Origin: Micromonospora haikouensis
GTDB lineage: Bacteria > Actinomycetota > Actinomycetes > Mycobacteriales > Micromonosporaceae
DNA: 64,000 nt
Assembly (NCBI RefSeq): GCF_900091595.1
Contig: NZ_FMCW01000031.1
Location: 1 to 64,000, forward strand
Direction: 5' to 3'
Below, piece by piece: positions 55,041 through 63,326 of this stretch (the first letter of the stretch is position 1; each line of letters begins with the position of its first letter). The notes under the pieces were generated by a model. That model was not told the DNA's origin. It saw only the letters and a program-made list of their open reading frames with translations, and searched no databases. The translations under genes and the position numbers were made by a program.

Positions 55041-56107
55041 GCCGGAACCTGCTCCTTCTGCTTCTCGACGGGCGCCGCCGGGGGCACCCCCGGTGCCTGC
55101 CGGCGCCGGAACCGGGCGCGGAACGCCGGCGCCTGGATGAGGCAGACCGCGATCACCACGACCGCCTTGAACAGCAGGGCCGTCTGCGGGTCGATGTTCA
55201 TGGCGTACACCGAGGTGGTCAGGGTCTGGATGATCAGCGCGCCGACGATGGTGCCGCTGAGGTAGAACCGGCCACCGACCAGCGACGTGCCGCCGATGAC
55301 CACGGCGAGGATCGCGTCGAGTTCGACCCAGAGGCCGACGGCGTTGCCGTCGGCGCTGGAGACGTTCGCCGTCATCATGAACCCGGCGACGGCGGCGCAG
55401 GCGGCGCTCACCACGTACACCAGGAAGGTGATCCGCCGCGAGCGCACGCCCGCCAACCGGCTGGCCTCGGCGTTGCCGCCGACCGCCTCGATGATCATGC
55501 CGAGGGCGGTGCGGCGGGTCAGCAGCGCCACGACCAGGGTCACCGCGAGGGCGATGATGATCGCGAACGGCAGCGTGAGCAGGTGCCCGACCCCGATCGT
55601 CTTGTACGGCTCGCTGTTGATCGTGATGATCTGCCCGGAGGTGACCAACTGGGCCAGGCCCCGGCCGGCGACCATCAGGATCAGCGTGGCGATGATCGGT
55701 TGGATGCCTATCCCGGCGACCAGGATCCCGTTCCACGCGCCGAGCAGCAAGGCGATGCCGAACGCGATCGCCACCGCGGTGAGCACCCCGCCGAGGCTGT
55801 TCTGGTCGGGCTGCTCGCTGATGTAGAGGCAGGCTATCGCGCCGCACACGGCGGCCACGGAGCCCACGGACAGGTCGATGCCGCCGGTGGCGATCACCAG
55901 GGACATGCCCAGCGCGACCAGGATGAGCGGGGCGCTGAGCCGGAGGATGTCGATGAGGCTGCCGTAGAGGTGGCCGTTCTTCAGCTCGACCGACAGGAAG
56001 CTCGGCCGGTAGACGGTGTTCGCCGCCAGCAGCACCACCAGCACGACCAGGGGCCAGAACAGCCGGTGGCCGGTGACGCCCGCGAGGCGGGTACGCGCAG
56101 TGCTCAT
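55037..56107 (-). CDS. sugar ABC transporter permease (YtfT-like)
   Basis: 356 residues, ATG 56107 overlapping the ATPase stop (ATGA). Same CUT2 architecture as its neighbour: IATGGIDLSVGSVAAVCGAIACL, NGILVAGIGIQPIIATLILMVAGRG, AVGGNAEASRLAGVRS, ELDAILAVVIGGTSLVGGRFYLSGTIVG. A 30-residue Arg/Pro-rich cytoplasmic tail ends the protein. It likely forms a heterodimeric channel with the following permease. Confidence 0.92.
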   Translation of the reverse strand: MSTARTRLAGVTGHRLFWPLVVLVVLLAANTVYRPSFLSVELKNGHLYGSLIDILRLSAPLILVALGMSLVIATGGIDLSVGSVAAVCGAIACLYISEQPDQNSLGGVLTAVAIAFGIALLLGAWNGILVAGIGIQPIIATLILMVAGRGLAQLVTSGQIITINSEPYKTIGVGHLLTLPFAIIIALAVTLVVALLTRRTALGMIIEAVGGNAEASRLAGVRSRRITFLVYVVSAACAAVAGFMMTANVSSADGNAVGLWVELDAILAVVIGGTSLVGGRFYLSGTIVGALIIQTLTTSVYAMNIDPQTALLFKAVVVIAVCLIQAPAFRARFRRRQAPGVPPAAPVEKQKEQVPA

Positions 56108-57648
56108 ACCTTCTCCAGCCCTTCCTGCTCCGCGCCGCTGGCGATGGCCCGCATCACGCGGTCGGCGTCGAGGGTGTCGTCGTTGTCGAGCTGGGCGACC
56201 AGCCGCCGGTCGCGCATCACGACGACCTTGTGGCTGAGCCGCAGCACCTCCTCCAGCTCGGCGGAGATGAACAACACCGCCATTCCGCCGTCGGAGAGCT
56301 GCGCCACGAGGCGCTGGATCTCGGTCTTCGCGCCGATGTCGATGCCCCGGGTCGGCTCGTCCAGGATCAGCAGCCGCGGCTCGGTGATCAGCCACCGGGC
56401 GAGCAGCACCTTCTGCTGGTTGCCGCCGGAGAGGTTGCGCACCGGCATGTCGGGGTTGGCCGGGCGGATGCTCAGCGCCTTGATGTAGCGCTCGACCAGC
56501 TCGTCCTGCTTGCGCCGGGGCACGGGCCGCAGCCAGCCCCGGGCGGCCTGCATGGCCAGGATGATGTTCTCCCGCACCGACAGCTCGCCCACCAGGCCCT
56601 CGGTGCGGCGGTTCTCCGAGCAGAAGGCGACGCCCCGGTCGATCGCGGCCACCGGATTGCGGATCGTGGCGGGCGCGCCGTCGACCGCGAGCCGGCCCTG
56701 GTCGGCGCGGTCCGCGCCGAAGAACAGCCGGGCGACCTCGGTACGCCCCGACCCGAGCAGTCCGGCCAGCCCGACGACCTCGCCGGCGTGGATGGTGAGG
56801 CTGAACGGCGCGACCGAGCCGGTGCGGCCCAGCCCGTCCGCCGCCACGAAGGGCTCCCCCGCGGCGATCGCCGCGCGGTCCCGGTCGGTCTCGGAATCGA
56901 GGCGCTCCAGCGCGTCGAGCTCCTTGCCGATCATCTTCTCCACGAGGGCGATCTGCGGCAGCTCGGCCGTCGGGTACTCGCCGACGAGGCGGCCGTTGCG
57001 CAGCACGGTGATCCGGTCGGCGATGCCGTACACCTGGTCGAGGAAGTGGGTGACGAAGACGATCGCGATGCCGTCGTCGCGCAGCTGGCGCATGATCCGC
57101 ATCAGCTGGGCCACCTCGTCGGCATCGAGGCTGGAGGTGGGCTCGTCGAGGATCAGCACTCGGGCGTTCACGTCGACGGCGCGGGCGATGGCCACCATCT
57201 GCTGGACCGCGAGGGAGTAGCTGCCGAGCAGCTCGGTGACGTCGATGTGCAGGTCGATGCGAGCCAGCAGCTCCTTGGCCCGACGGCGCATCTCGCGCCA
57301 GTTGACGGACCCGAGCCGGCGCGGCTCGCGGCCGATGAAGATGTTCTCCGCCACCGACAGGTTCGGCAGGAGGTTGACCTCCTGGTAGACGGTGCTCACC
57401 CCGGCCGCGGTGGCCTGCATCGGCCCGGCGAAGGAGACCTGCTGACCGTCGAGGGTGATCGTGCCGGCGTCCGTGCTGTAGACACCCGTCAGCACCTTGA
57501 TGAGGGTGGACTTCCCGGCGCCGTTCTCGCCCATCAGGGCATGGACCTCGCCGGGGAAGAGGCGGAAGTCGACACCGTTGAGGGCGCGTACTCCCGGGAA
57601 GATCTTGCTGATCGCGGTCATCGTCAGGACCGGATGCCTCTGCGACAT
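56104..57648 (-). CDS. sugar ABC transporter ATPase, two nucleotide-binding domains (YtfR-like)
   Basis: 514 residues, the double-domain size of CUT2 ATPases. Domain 1: Walker A GENGAGKSTLIK (about 40-51), LLGSYSLAVQQMVAIARAV in place of the LSGGQ signature, Walker B VLILDEPTSSLD. Domain 2: GLAGLLGSGRTEVARLF (degenerate Walker A), LSGGNQQKVLLARWL, Walker B LLILDEPTRGID. This unequal pair is typical for ribose/galactose/arabinose importers. It follows the binding-protein gene across a gap that holds a strong hairpin. Confidence 0.94.
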   Translation of the reverse strand: MSQRHPVLTMTAISKIFPGVRALNGVDFRLFPGEVHALMGENGAGKSTLIKVLTGVYSTDAGTITLDGQQVSFAGPMQATAAGVSTVYQEVNLLPNLSVAENIFIGREPRRLGSVNWREMRRRAKELLARIDLHIDVTELLGSYSLAVQQMVAIARAVDVNARVLILDEPTSSLDADEVAQLMRIMRQLRDDGIAIVFVTHFLDQVYGIADRITVLRNGRLVGEYPTAELPQIALVEKMIGKELDALERLDSETDRDRAAIAAGEPFVAADGLGRTGSVAPFSLTIHAGEVVGLAGLLGSGRTEVARLFFGADRADQGRLAVDGAPATIRNPVAAIDRGVAFCSENRRTEGLVGELSVRENIILAMQAARGWLRPVPRRKQDELVERYIKALSIRPANPDMPVRNLSGGNQQKVLLARWLITEPRLLILDEPTRGIDIGAKTEIQRLVAQLSDGGMAVLFISAELEEVLRLSHKVVVMRDRRLVAQLDNDDTLDADRVMRAIASGAEQEGLEKV

Positions 57649-57685
57649 CTGACCAGGCCTTTCGTGTGTCGCGGAAGCGAGCGGC

Positions 57686-57714
57686 GGGGCCGCCGCGCGT
57701 GGCGCGGCGGCCCC
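57686..57714 (-). terminator. intercistronic hairpin between binding-protein and ATPase genes
   Basis: GGGGCCGCCGCGC (57686-57698) pairs perfectly with GCGCGGCGGCCCC (57702-57714), 13 base pairs around a three-base loop, six bases after the binding-protein stop. It parallels the hairpin at 24142-24174 in the other importer operon. Confidence 0.7.
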
Positions 57715-57720
57715 CTCCGG

Positions 57721-58731
57721 TCAGTACTTCCGGGTCGGCAGAGCGGCCTTGGCCTGCTCCTGGGTGAAGGTGGTCTCCTGGGTCTCGACCCGGGCCGGGA
57801 CCTCCTCGCCGGCCTTGACCTTCTTGACCAGGTCCATCAGCTGGTCGCCGAGCAGCGGGCTGCACTCGGCGATGAAGTTGAACTTGCCGTCGGCCAGGGC
57901 CTGCATGCCGTCCTTGACCGCGTCGATGGTGATGATGGTGATGTCCTTGCCCGGCACCTTGCCGGCCGCGGTGATCGCCTCCAGCGCGCCGAGGCCCATG
58001 TCGTCGTTGTGGGCGAACAGCACGTCGATCTTCGGGTTGGCCTTGAGGAACTGCTCCATGACCTGCTTGCCGCCGGCCCGGGTGAAGTCACCGCTCTGCG
58101 ACGCGACGACCTTCAGGTTGGGGTTGGCGGCGATCGCCTCCGCGAAGCCCTTCTTGCGGTCGTTGGCCGGCGCCGAACCGGTGGTGCCCTGCAGCTCGAC
58201 GATGTTCACCGGGCCGGTGGCCGCCTTCTTCTGCTCGACCAGCCACTCGCCGGCGAGCCGGCCCTCCTTGACGAAGTCCGAGCCGATGAAGGTCTTGTAG
58301 AGGCTCTTGTCGGCCGAGTCGACGGCGCGGTCGGTCAGGATGACCGGGATCTTGGCGTCCTTGGCCTCCTTGAGCACGGTGTCCCAGCCCGACTCCACCA
58401 CCGGCGAGAAGGCGATCACGTCGACCTTCTGCTGGATGAAGTTGCGGATCGCCTTGATCTGGTTCTCCTGCTTCTGCTGCGCGTCGTCGAACTGCAGCTT
58501 GATCCCGGCCTTCTCGGCGGACTCCTTGATGGAGTTGGTGTTCGCCGTGCGCCAGCCGCTCTCCGCGCCGACCTGCGAGAAGCCGAGGACGATCTGGCCG
58601 TCGCCCTTGCTGTCGCCGGCCTCCGAGCCGGTGTCGCTGTTGCCGCACGCGGCCAGGCTGGTGGCCATCAGGCCGGCGGCCAGGATCGCGCCGAACCCAC
58701 GGCGGGTGATGGTCGTGCCGGTCTTGCGCAT
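57721..58731 (-). CDS. sugar ABC transporter substrate-binding lipoprotein (YtfQ-like)
   Basis: 336 residues from ATG 58731 with AGGAG eight bases upstream. An RR-containing signal peptide (ITRRGFGAILAAGLMATSLAAC) has lipobox SLAAC with Cys near residue 29. The mature domain begins VLGFSQVGAESGWRTANTNSIKESAEKAG and includes VDVIAFSPVVESGWDTVLKEAK, PVILTDRAVDS, FIGSDFVKEGRLAGEWLVEQ and FAHNDDMGLGALEAI, closely following the YtfQ pattern for furanose sugars. Located after araD with a 156-base gap. Confidence 0.93.
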   Translation of the reverse strand: MRKTGTTITRRGFGAILAAGLMATSLAACGNSDTGSEAGDSKGDGQIVLGFSQVGAESGWRTANTNSIKESAEKAGIKLQFDDAQQKQENQIKAIRNFIQQKVDVIAFSPVVESGWDTVLKEAKDAKIPVILTDRAVDSADKSLYKTFIGSDFVKEGRLAGEWLVEQKKAATGPVNIVELQGTTGSAPANDRKKGFAEAIAANPNLKVVASQSGDFTRAGGKQVMEQFLKANPKIDVLFAHNDDMGLGALEAITAAGKVPGKDITIITIDAVKDGMQALADGKFNFIAECSPLLGDQLMDLVKKVKAGEEVPARVETQETTFTQEQAKAALPTRKY

Positions 58732-58887
58732 GTGATGACTCCTTGCGGGGGTGGGTGGGGTACCTACATGGGCCGGGGCCGCCTCGGCGTGCCGGGACGG
58801 CACGGCCAACCGGTGGTGCTGTGGTGAGGTGCGGTGGAACGGGCCGGGCCTCGGGGTGCGGACCGGCCGGGACGGGGCGGGCGGCGG

Positions 58888-59580
58888 TCAGGGGGTCGCG
58901 GACGGGACCCCGGGCTGCCCGTAGACGTTCTGGTAGCGGTCGTAGAGGGAGTCGATGTCCTCGCGGGCCATCGGCACCGGCCGGCCGAGCGTGCGGGCCA
59001 GGTGGGCGGTGCGGGCGACGTCCTCGCACATCACCGCCGCCTTGACCGCCGCGCGGGCGTCCTTGCCGATGGTGAAGACGCCGTGGTTGCGCATGAGCAC
59101 CGCCGGCGAGCGGTGCCCGGACAGGGTGGCCACGATGCCCTTGCCGATGTCGTCGCCGCCGATGAGCGCGAACGGGCCGACCGGGATCTCGCCGCCGAAC
59201 TCGTCGGCCTGGGCGGTGAGGTGGCACGGGATCGACTCGCCGCAGGCCGCCCAGGCGGTGGCGTAGGAGCTGTGCGTGTGCACCACTCCCCCGACCTCCG
59301 GCATCGCCCGGTAGACGTAGGCGTGCGCGGCGGTGTCGCTCGACGGCGACAGGTCGCCCGCCACGACGGCCCCGTCGAGGTCGCAGACGATCATGTTGTC
59401 GGGTCGCAGGTCGTCGTAGGAGACGCCGCTGGGCTTGATGACCATCAGGTCCGCGCCCGGCACCCGGGCGGAGACGTTGCCGGCAGTCCAGGCCACCAGG
59501 TTGTAGCGGACCAGCTCGCCGTGCAGCGTCGCGACCTGCTCACGCAGGCGCGTCACCTCGGCGCCCAGGTCGGGGCTCAT
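58888..59580 (-). CDS. araD: L-ribulose-5-phosphate 4-epimerase
   Basis: 230 residues, standard length for this class II aldolase-fold enzyme. TAGNVSARV and MVIKPSGVSYDDL form the phosphate-binding region. DLSPSSDTAAHAYVYRAMPEVGGVVHTHSSYATAW contains the zinc ligands (Asp/His, HTH), and a third His is in RNHGVFTIG. It inverts C4 by retro-aldol chemistry to give D-xylulose 5-phosphate for the pentose phosphate pathway. ATG 59580 overlaps the araB stop (ATGA). Confidence 0.95.
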   Translation of the reverse strand: MSPDLGAEVTRLREQVATLHGELVRYNLVAWTAGNVSARVPGADLMVIKPSGVSYDDLRPDNMIVCDLDGAVVAGDLSPSSDTAAHAYVYRAMPEVGGVVHTHSSYATAWAACGESIPCHLTAQADEFGGEIPVGPFALIGGDDIGKGIVATLSGHRSPAVLMRNHGVFTIGKDARAAVKAAVMCEDVARTAHLARTLGRPVPMAREDIDSLYDRYQNVYGQPGVPSATP

Positions 59581-61274
59581 GCCAACACCTCCAGGGGGAC
59601 TGCGGCCTCGCCGGCCGGGGAGTGGTCGGCCGCCCGGCGGGCGGCGTTGCGGATGGTGCGCAGCCGCAGCAGGACGTCGTCGCCGCCCCGGCCGAAATGG
59701 TCGTGCAGGCGCCGGTACTCCGCGTAGAGCGCGTCGTAGGCGAGCGCCCGCTGCGGGTCGGGCCGGTAGACGTCGCGGTCGACCCGGCCCATCACCGCCG
59801 AGGCGGCCGGCACGTCGGGGTACGCGCCCGCGGCGACCGCCGCGTGGATCGCCGAGCCGAGCGCCGGGCCCTGCGTCGAGCCGATGATGCCCAGCGGGCG
59901 CTGCGTGACGTCGGCGTAGATCTGCATGAGCAGCGCGTTGTTGGTCAGCCCGCCCGCGACGATGATCTCGTCGACCGGCACCCCGGCGTCGGCGAACGCC
60001 TCGATGATCATGCGGGTGCCGAACGCGGTGGACTCCAGCAGCGCGCGGTAGACGTCCGGCGGCCGGGTGGCCAGGGTCAGCCCGACGATCACCCCGCTGA
60101 GGTCGTGGTTGACCAGCAGGGAGCGGTTGCCGTTCCACCAGTCCAGCGCCACCAGGCCGTGCGCGCCGACCGGCTGGGCGGCGGCGGCGGCCGTGAGGGC
60201 CTCGTGCGAGGCGTAGCCGGCGGGGGCGGCGTGCTGGACGTACCAGCCGAAGATGTCGCCGACGCCGCTCTGGCCCGCCTCGTAGCCCCAGTGCCCGGAG
60301 CTGATCCCGCCGTCCACGACGCCGCACATGCCGGCCACCTCGGCCAGCTCGGTGCCGTTGACGACGTGGCAGGTGGAGGTGCCCATGATGGCGACCAGCC
60401 GGCCCGGCTCGAGGGCCTGGGCGGCGGCGGAGGTGACGTGGGCGTCGACGTTGCCGACCGCCACCGCGATCCCCTCCGGCAGGCCGGTCCAGGCCGCGGC
60501 CTGGGCGGTCAGCCCGCCGGCCCGGGCGCCCAGCGGCGCGAGCGGTCCGTCGATCTTGGCGACGAAGTCGGCGAAGCCCGGGTTCAGCGCGGCCAGGTAC
60601 TCCCGCGACGGGTACCGCCCGTCCTGGCGGATGCCCTTGTAGCCGGCGGTGCACACGTTGCGGGTCTCGACGCCGCAGAGCTGCCAGACGATCCAGTCGG
60701 CGGCCTCGATCCACCGCTCGGCCCGGTCGTAGACCTCCGGGTCCTCCTCCAGCAGCTGCAGGCCCTTGGCGTACTGCCACTCGGCGGAGATCTTGCCGCC
60801 GTAGCGGCCGATCCACGGCTCGTTGCGGGCGTGGGCCAGCTCGTTGATCCGGTCCGCCTGGGGCTGGGCCGCGTGGTGCTTCCACAGCTTGACCCAGGCG
60901 TGCGGCCGGGTACGCAGGTCGGGCAGCTCGCACAGGGGGGTGCCGTCGGCGAGGGTGGGCAGCACGGTGCAGGCGGTGAAGTCGATGCCGATGCCGACGA
61001 CCTGCTGCGGGTCGACGCCGCTGGCGGCCAGGGCCGCCGGCACCGCCTGCCGCAGCACCTCGCGGTAGTCGTCCGGGTCCTGCAGGGCCCAGTCGGCGGG
61101 TAGCGCCTGGCCGTCGACGGCGAGTACCGTGTCCATCACGGCGTGTCGGTACTCGTGCACCGCCGTGCCCAGTTCGGCACCGTCACCGACCCGTACCACC
61201 AGCGCTCGACCCGACAACGTGCCGTAGTCGACGCCGACAACGTACCGGTCGCCCGGCCCTGCCGAAACGCTCAT
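59577..61274 (-). CDS. araB: L-ribulokinase
   Basis: 565 residues of the FGGY kinase family. N-terminal DYGTLSGRALVV (phosphate loop; TLSGR is typical of ribulokinases), GIDFTACTVLPTLADGTPL with the catalytic Asp region, GYKGIRQDG, NVDAHVTSAAAQAL, IMGTSTCHVVNGTE, and GGLTNNALLMQIYADV near the end. It phosphorylates L-ribulose with ATP. First gene of the operon; its promoter at 61303-61331 is overlapped by the operator TGTTAGCGCTCACA, and GGAGGATGTC precedes the ATG. Confidence 0.95.
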   Translation of the reverse strand: MSVSAGPGDRYVVGVDYGTLSGRALVVRVGDGAELGTAVHEYRHAVMDTVLAVDGQALPADWALQDPDDYREVLRQAVPAALAASGVDPQQVVGIGIDFTACTVLPTLADGTPLCELPDLRTRPHAWVKLWKHHAAQPQADRINELAHARNEPWIGRYGGKISAEWQYAKGLQLLEEDPEVYDRAERWIEAADWIVWQLCGVETRNVCTAGYKGIRQDGRYPSREYLAALNPGFADFVAKIDGPLAPLGARAGGLTAQAAAWTGLPEGIAVAVGNVDAHVTSAAAQALEPGRLVAIMGTSTCHVVNGTELAEVAGMCGVVDGGISSGHWGYEAGQSGVGDIFGWYVQHAAPAGYASHEALTAAAAAQPVGAHGLVALDWWNGNRSLLVNHDLSGVIVGLTLATRPPDVYRALLESTAFGTRMIIEAFADAGVPVDEIIVAGGLTNNALLMQIYADVTQRPLGIIGSTQGPALGSAIHAAVAAGAYPDVPAASAVMGRVDRDVYRPDPQRALAYDALYAEYRRLHDHFGRGGDDVLLRLRTIRNAARRAADHSPAGEAAVPLEVLA

Positions 61275-61302
61275 GACATCCTCCGCTCACTTGCTGGCAA
61301 CA

Positions 61303-61331
61303 GTGTTAGCGCTCACATGCAGTGGCGTCAA
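61303..61331 (-). promoter_or_regulatory. araB promoter with overlapping operator C (61304-61317)
   Basis: On the minus strand TTGACG (61331-61326), 17-base spacer, TAACAC (61308-61303). The 14-base operator, read on this strand as TGTGAGCGCTAACA, overlaps the -10 element completely, so a bound LacI-family protein would block RNA polymerase. Confidence 0.75.
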
Positions 61332-61463
61332 GATGCTTCCCGCCAAGATCTTTCAGTCCGGTCCACGACACGGCCCGCTGCCTGGAATCTCTCCAGATGA
61401 CGACGTCGGCAACGATCCGGTCACGGGACGCGACCCACGACGGAGACGGCCCCGGATCGGGGA

Positions 61464-61477
61464 TGTGTGCGTTCACA
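61464..61477. promoter_or_regulatory. possible distal operator D of the arabinose operon
   Basis: TGTGTGCGTTCACA, 11 of 14 positions shared with TGTGAGCGCTAACA, 160 bases upstream of operator C (start to start). It could support looping or belong to the other transcription direction. Confidence 0.45.
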
Positions 61478-61615
61478 AGGAGGCGGGCGCTTCGGCCGCG
61501 TGACGCAGGGCGCGCGCCGCCGTCGCGCGCCGGCCGCGGCCGGCCCGTCCGCCCGCCGCCCGGCCGTGACGGGGAGTGATTCTTCCCGACCCACCGGCGC
61601 ACCATCCCGCTCACC

Positions 61616-61744
61616 CGCTTTGCTCTGCACCCACGGACGCAACGCTCACGCTCCGCCGCCGCGCCCGAGCCTTCGCGATTCCCGGCGATGCCACGTATCC
61701 GCAGCTCCACCGGGACGCTGCGCCCGTGGGTGCAGAGCAAAGCG
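61616..61744. repeat. long perfect inverted repeat, possible mobile or REP-like element
   Basis: Two 21-base arms, 61616-61636 (CGCTTTGCTCTGCACCCACG plus one G) and 61724-61744, are exact reverse complements separated by 87 bases. Pairing continues imperfectly inward. It lies in the 879-base gap between araB and the LacI gene, where I find no gene. The rest of the gap carries only operators C and D and the two palindromes near 61985 and 62106. Too small for an insertion sequence; a MITE or REP-like unit is the best guess. Confidence 0.55.
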
Positions 61745-61984
61745 CGCGACAGGACCGAAGCGGACCCCGAAGGAGGGCGACGCGGAGTAAGAACGATCGG
61801 CCCGATGGGACAGCTCCCCTTCGTCACGGAGCGCGACGGCACCACCCGGACCTGCGGCCCCGCCGAAACCGCACTCCCGGCCCGCGATCCCGGCTCGGCG
61901 CCCCGTGTCGGGCAACCGGGTCGACGCCGCCCCGTCCGGCGGCGCCGACCCGGCCGACAGCGGACGCGGAGGCAGGGCCGCGCC

Positions 61985-62116
61985 CGAAAGTTTCGAGCTT
62001 GTTTCGGACGCGAGCAGGCTAAGCGCCCGCGCGACGACGCGTCAAGCGTCACCTGTCGATGCGTCGAGGTCGACCCCGGTTTTCGCCCGCCCCGCCCCCA
62101 AGCGTCGAAAGTTTCG
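61985..62116 (+). promoter_or_regulatory. paired LacI-type palindromes upstream of the second LacI gene
   Basis: CGAAAGTTTCG occurs exactly at 61985-61995 and again at 62106-62116. It is an 11-base palindrome around a central G, in the style of CGAAAnTTTCG operators of actinomycete LacI proteins. The second copy abuts TATGCT (62120-62125), a possible -10, 29 bases before the LacI ATG. Confidence 0.55.
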
Positions 62117-62153
62117 GGATATGCTGCGGCGGGCCGGGAACGAGGGAGATGCC

Positions 62154-63167
62154 ATGGAACAACAGCGGGCGACGCTGGCGGAGATCGCACAGGCGGCCGG
62201 GGTGTCCATCCCCACCGTCTCGAAGGTCCTCAACGGCCGGCCGGACGTCGCACCCGCGACCCGGCACCGGGTGCAGACACTGCTCGACGCACGGGGGTAC
62301 ACGGCCCGGGGCACGGCCCGCCCGGCAAACCGGGCGGGCCTGATCGACCTGGTGCTGCGGGACCTGGGCAGCCCGTGGGCCATGCAGATCATCGATGGCG
62401 TGGAGGAGCTGGCCTACCAGGCCGGCTTCGGCGTCGTCGTATCCGCCGTCCACGGCCGGCACCGCACCCGCCCCGACCGGCGCTGGACCGAGCAGCTGGC
62501 CGCCCGACGCTGCAACGGGGTGCTGCTCGTCCTCTCCGACCTCTCGCCCGCCCAGCGCGGCCACCTGGAGGAGCTGGGCATCCCGGCGGTGATCATCGAT
62601 CCGGCCGGGCAGCCCCCCGCGGACATCCCCTCCGTCGGGGCGACCAACTGGGCCGGCGGGCGGGCCGCCACCGAGCATCTGCTCGGCCTCGGCCACCACC
62701 GCATCGCCGTCATCGGCGGTCCCCCCACCGTGCCGTGCAGCCGCGCCCGTGTCGACGGCTACCGGGCCGCCATGGACGCCGCTGGCCAGCGGGTCCCCAC
62801 CGGCCACGTCCGCACCGGCGACTTCCTGGCCCCCTCGGGCTATCGGGAGACGCACGCCCTGCTCGACCTGGCCCGGCCGCCGACGGCGCTCTTCGCCTGC
62901 TCCGACGAGATGGCCCTGGGCGCCTACGAGGCGCTCTACGAGCGGGGACTGCGGGTGCCGGACGACATGAGCGTCGTCGGTTTCGACGATCTGGACGCCG
63001 CCCGGTGGGCCGTGCCGCCGCTGACCACCGTCCGGCAGCCGCTGACGGAGATGGCCGCGATGGCCACCCGCATGCTGCTCAGCCTGGTCAACGGCGAGGA
63101 GCTGGCCAGTGACCGCATCGAACTGGCCACCCCGCTGGTCGTACGGCACAGCACCCGGCCCTGCTGA
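62154..63167 (+). CDS. LacI-family transcriptional regulator
   Basis: 337 residues from ATG 62154, with GGGAG five bases upstream. Helix-turn-helix ATLAEIAQAAGVSIPTVSKVLNGRPDVAPATRHRVQTLLDARGY at 6-50, then a type I periplasmic-binding-protein fold (LIDLVLRDLGSPWAMQIIDGVEELA, VIGGPPTVPCSRARVDGYRAAM, FACSDEMALGAYEALYERGLRVPDDMSVVGFDDLDAARWAVPPLTTVRQ). The hinge reads RGTARPANRAG, weaker than the ALARGL type of the other LacI. It probably binds CGAAAGTTTCG at its own promoter; that motif differs from the araB and cellulase boxes, so other targets probably lie outside the window. Confidence 0.88.
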   Translation: MEQQRATLAEIAQAAGVSIPTVSKVLNGRPDVAPATRHRVQTLLDARGYTARGTARPANRAGLIDLVLRDLGSPWAMQIIDGVEELAYQAGFGVVVSAVHGRHRTRPDRRWTEQLAARRCNGVLLVLSDLSPAQRGHLEELGIPAVIIDPAGQPPADIPSVGATNWAGGRAATEHLLGLGHHRIAVIGGPPTVPCSRARVDGYRAAMDAAGQRVPTGHVRTGDFLAPSGYRETHALLDLARPPTALFACSDEMALGAYEALYERGLRVPDDMSVVGFDDLDAARWAVPPLTTVRQPLTEMAAMATRMLLSLVNGEELASDRIELATPLVVRHSTRPC

Positions 63168-63228
63168 CCGCCCCGCCGGCCCGCGGCGCGGCATCGGGCG
63201 GCGCGGCACACTTCGACGCATCGACATG

Positions 63229-63276
63229 TTGCGGAGGTGTTACGCACGCCCCTAAGCTGCCGTGGGAGCGCTCCCG
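63229..63276 (+). promoter_or_regulatory. cellulase promoter with CebR-type box
   Basis: TTGCGG (63229-63234), 18-base spacer, TAAGCT (63253-63258), then TGGGAGCGCTCCCG at 63263-63276. This matches 13 of 14 bases of the CebR/CelR operator TGGGAGCGCTCCCA known from Streptomyces and Thermobifida cellulase genes and covers the expected start point. Induction by cellobiose is the natural reading. Confidence 0.8.
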
Positions 63277-63326
63277 GGCCCCCGACCGCGCGCCACCCCA
63301 CCACCCCCGACGAAATGAGACAGCCG

